Below are positions 5,527 through 5,788 of a stretch of DNA of 5,788 nt, in pieces. The stretch is from an uncultured Chloroflexota bacterium (GTDB lineage Bacteria > Chloroflexota > Dehalococcoidia > SAR202 > UBA11138), in NCBI GenBank assembly GCA_913046025.1, contig CAJWRP010000175.1:1-5788 (forward strand). The letters are read 5' to 3'. Position 1 is the stretch's first letter, and every line of letters starts with the position of its first letter. The position numbers were made by a program, and so were the translations under genes. The notes under the pieces are model-generated. The model saw nothing but the letters and a program-made list of their open reading frames with translations, was not told where the DNA came from and did not search any database.

Positions 5527-5788
5527 ATGTTTGAAAAGCACTGATCCCCTTGGACGGTACGGAACTTGCAGAGGGAATCCTGCCTTACGTGACCCAGCTG
5601 ATGAAAGGTCTCAAGGGCTTTGTCCTGCTGTTATCCGTGATTGATCCAGACGAAGTGGAATTGCCGGAGCGTCTCCGCCATGTGCCAGCGGCGACTCTGG
5701 CCCCGGTGAAAAATCCGCGGAAGATGCCCATTCCCAGCCGCACGAAACAGGTGGGTCTCATGTAACTCAGATTTTTGATCGGATACAT
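5527..5788 (+). pseudogene. UspA-family universal stress protein, 5' part, with two -1 frame breaks
   Basis: From the ATG the literal frame is M-F-E-K-H-stop. Adding one base to the A-run at 5534-5537 restores 'MFEKALIPLDGTELAEGILPY', the classic UspA opening: strand 1 with the 'P-L-D-G-[ST]-E-x-A-E' nucleotide-binding motif. The frame (phase of 5538) continues with 'VLLLSVIDPDEVELPERLRHVP' to about 5704, then would run to a stop at 5763-5765. Shifting one base at the C-run 5701-5704 instead gives 'GEKSAEDAHSQP' and 'HVTQIFDRI', which fits the helix-rich middle of Usp proteins and stays open to the window end. About 88 codons are present; the family is usually 140-150, so the G-x-x-G ATP loop lies outside. 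These proteins bind ATP and act in stress survival. The breaks may be real inactivation or base-calling loss. Confidence 0.75.

Noticed and set aside
5585..5788. Minus-strand frame of 67 codons at the right edge
   Set aside because: It is antisense to the UspA-like sequence, whose motif and ribosome binding site are convincing.

Overview
The window looks like a stretch of a bacterial chromosome with roughly even GC, good Shine-Dalgarno sequences and ATG/GTG starts. The style of several proteins (a GatC/AtzG-like peptide ahead of an amidase, a Vgb/YncE-type repeat lipoprotein, a UspA-type protein) is reminiscent of environmental Chloroflexota such as Dehalococcoidia. That placement is an impression, not a demonstration; nothing here is a phylogenetic marker.

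Layout. On the minus strand at the left edge (1-303) are a 63-residue GatC/AtzG-like gene and, 51 nt downstream of it, the first 15 codons of what looks like its amidase partner, cut by the window edge. From about 304 to 1529 there is no intact gene. This 1.2 kb holds several open stretches with protein-like composition but no usable starts, a 13-bp direct repeat, and what look like decayed C-terminal coding fragments on both strands. From 1630 the plus strand carries two intact genes: a 453-residue FAD-dependent monooxygenase/epoxidase-like flavoprotein (1630-2991), then, after a 193-bp gap with a perfect 16-bp palindrome, a 652-residue predicted lipoprotein (3185-5143). The lipoprotein is a signal peptide, a Pro/Ser/Thr-rich linker and 14 tandem beta-propeller-type repeats of about 39 residues. 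A 383-bp non-coding stretch follows with hairpins, an operator-like palindrome and a TATAAT box. At the right edge is the start of a UspA-family gene (5527 onward) that needs two -1 frame corrections, each next to a homopolymer run.

How the parts relate. The GatC-like peptide and the amidase form a plausible two-gene operon. The flavoprotein and the lipoprotein are co-oriented, but the gap and palindrome between them leave shared transcription uncertain. The lipoprotein would display a repeat propeller on the outer face of the membrane; its ligand is unknown. The Usp gene has its own promoter-like region and is probably a separate unit. No RNA gene, CRISPR array, complete insertion sequence or defence system was recognised. 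The items most worth a second look are the 14-repeat propeller, the two homopolymer-associated frame breaks in the Usp gene, and the fragment-filled 304-1529 region.
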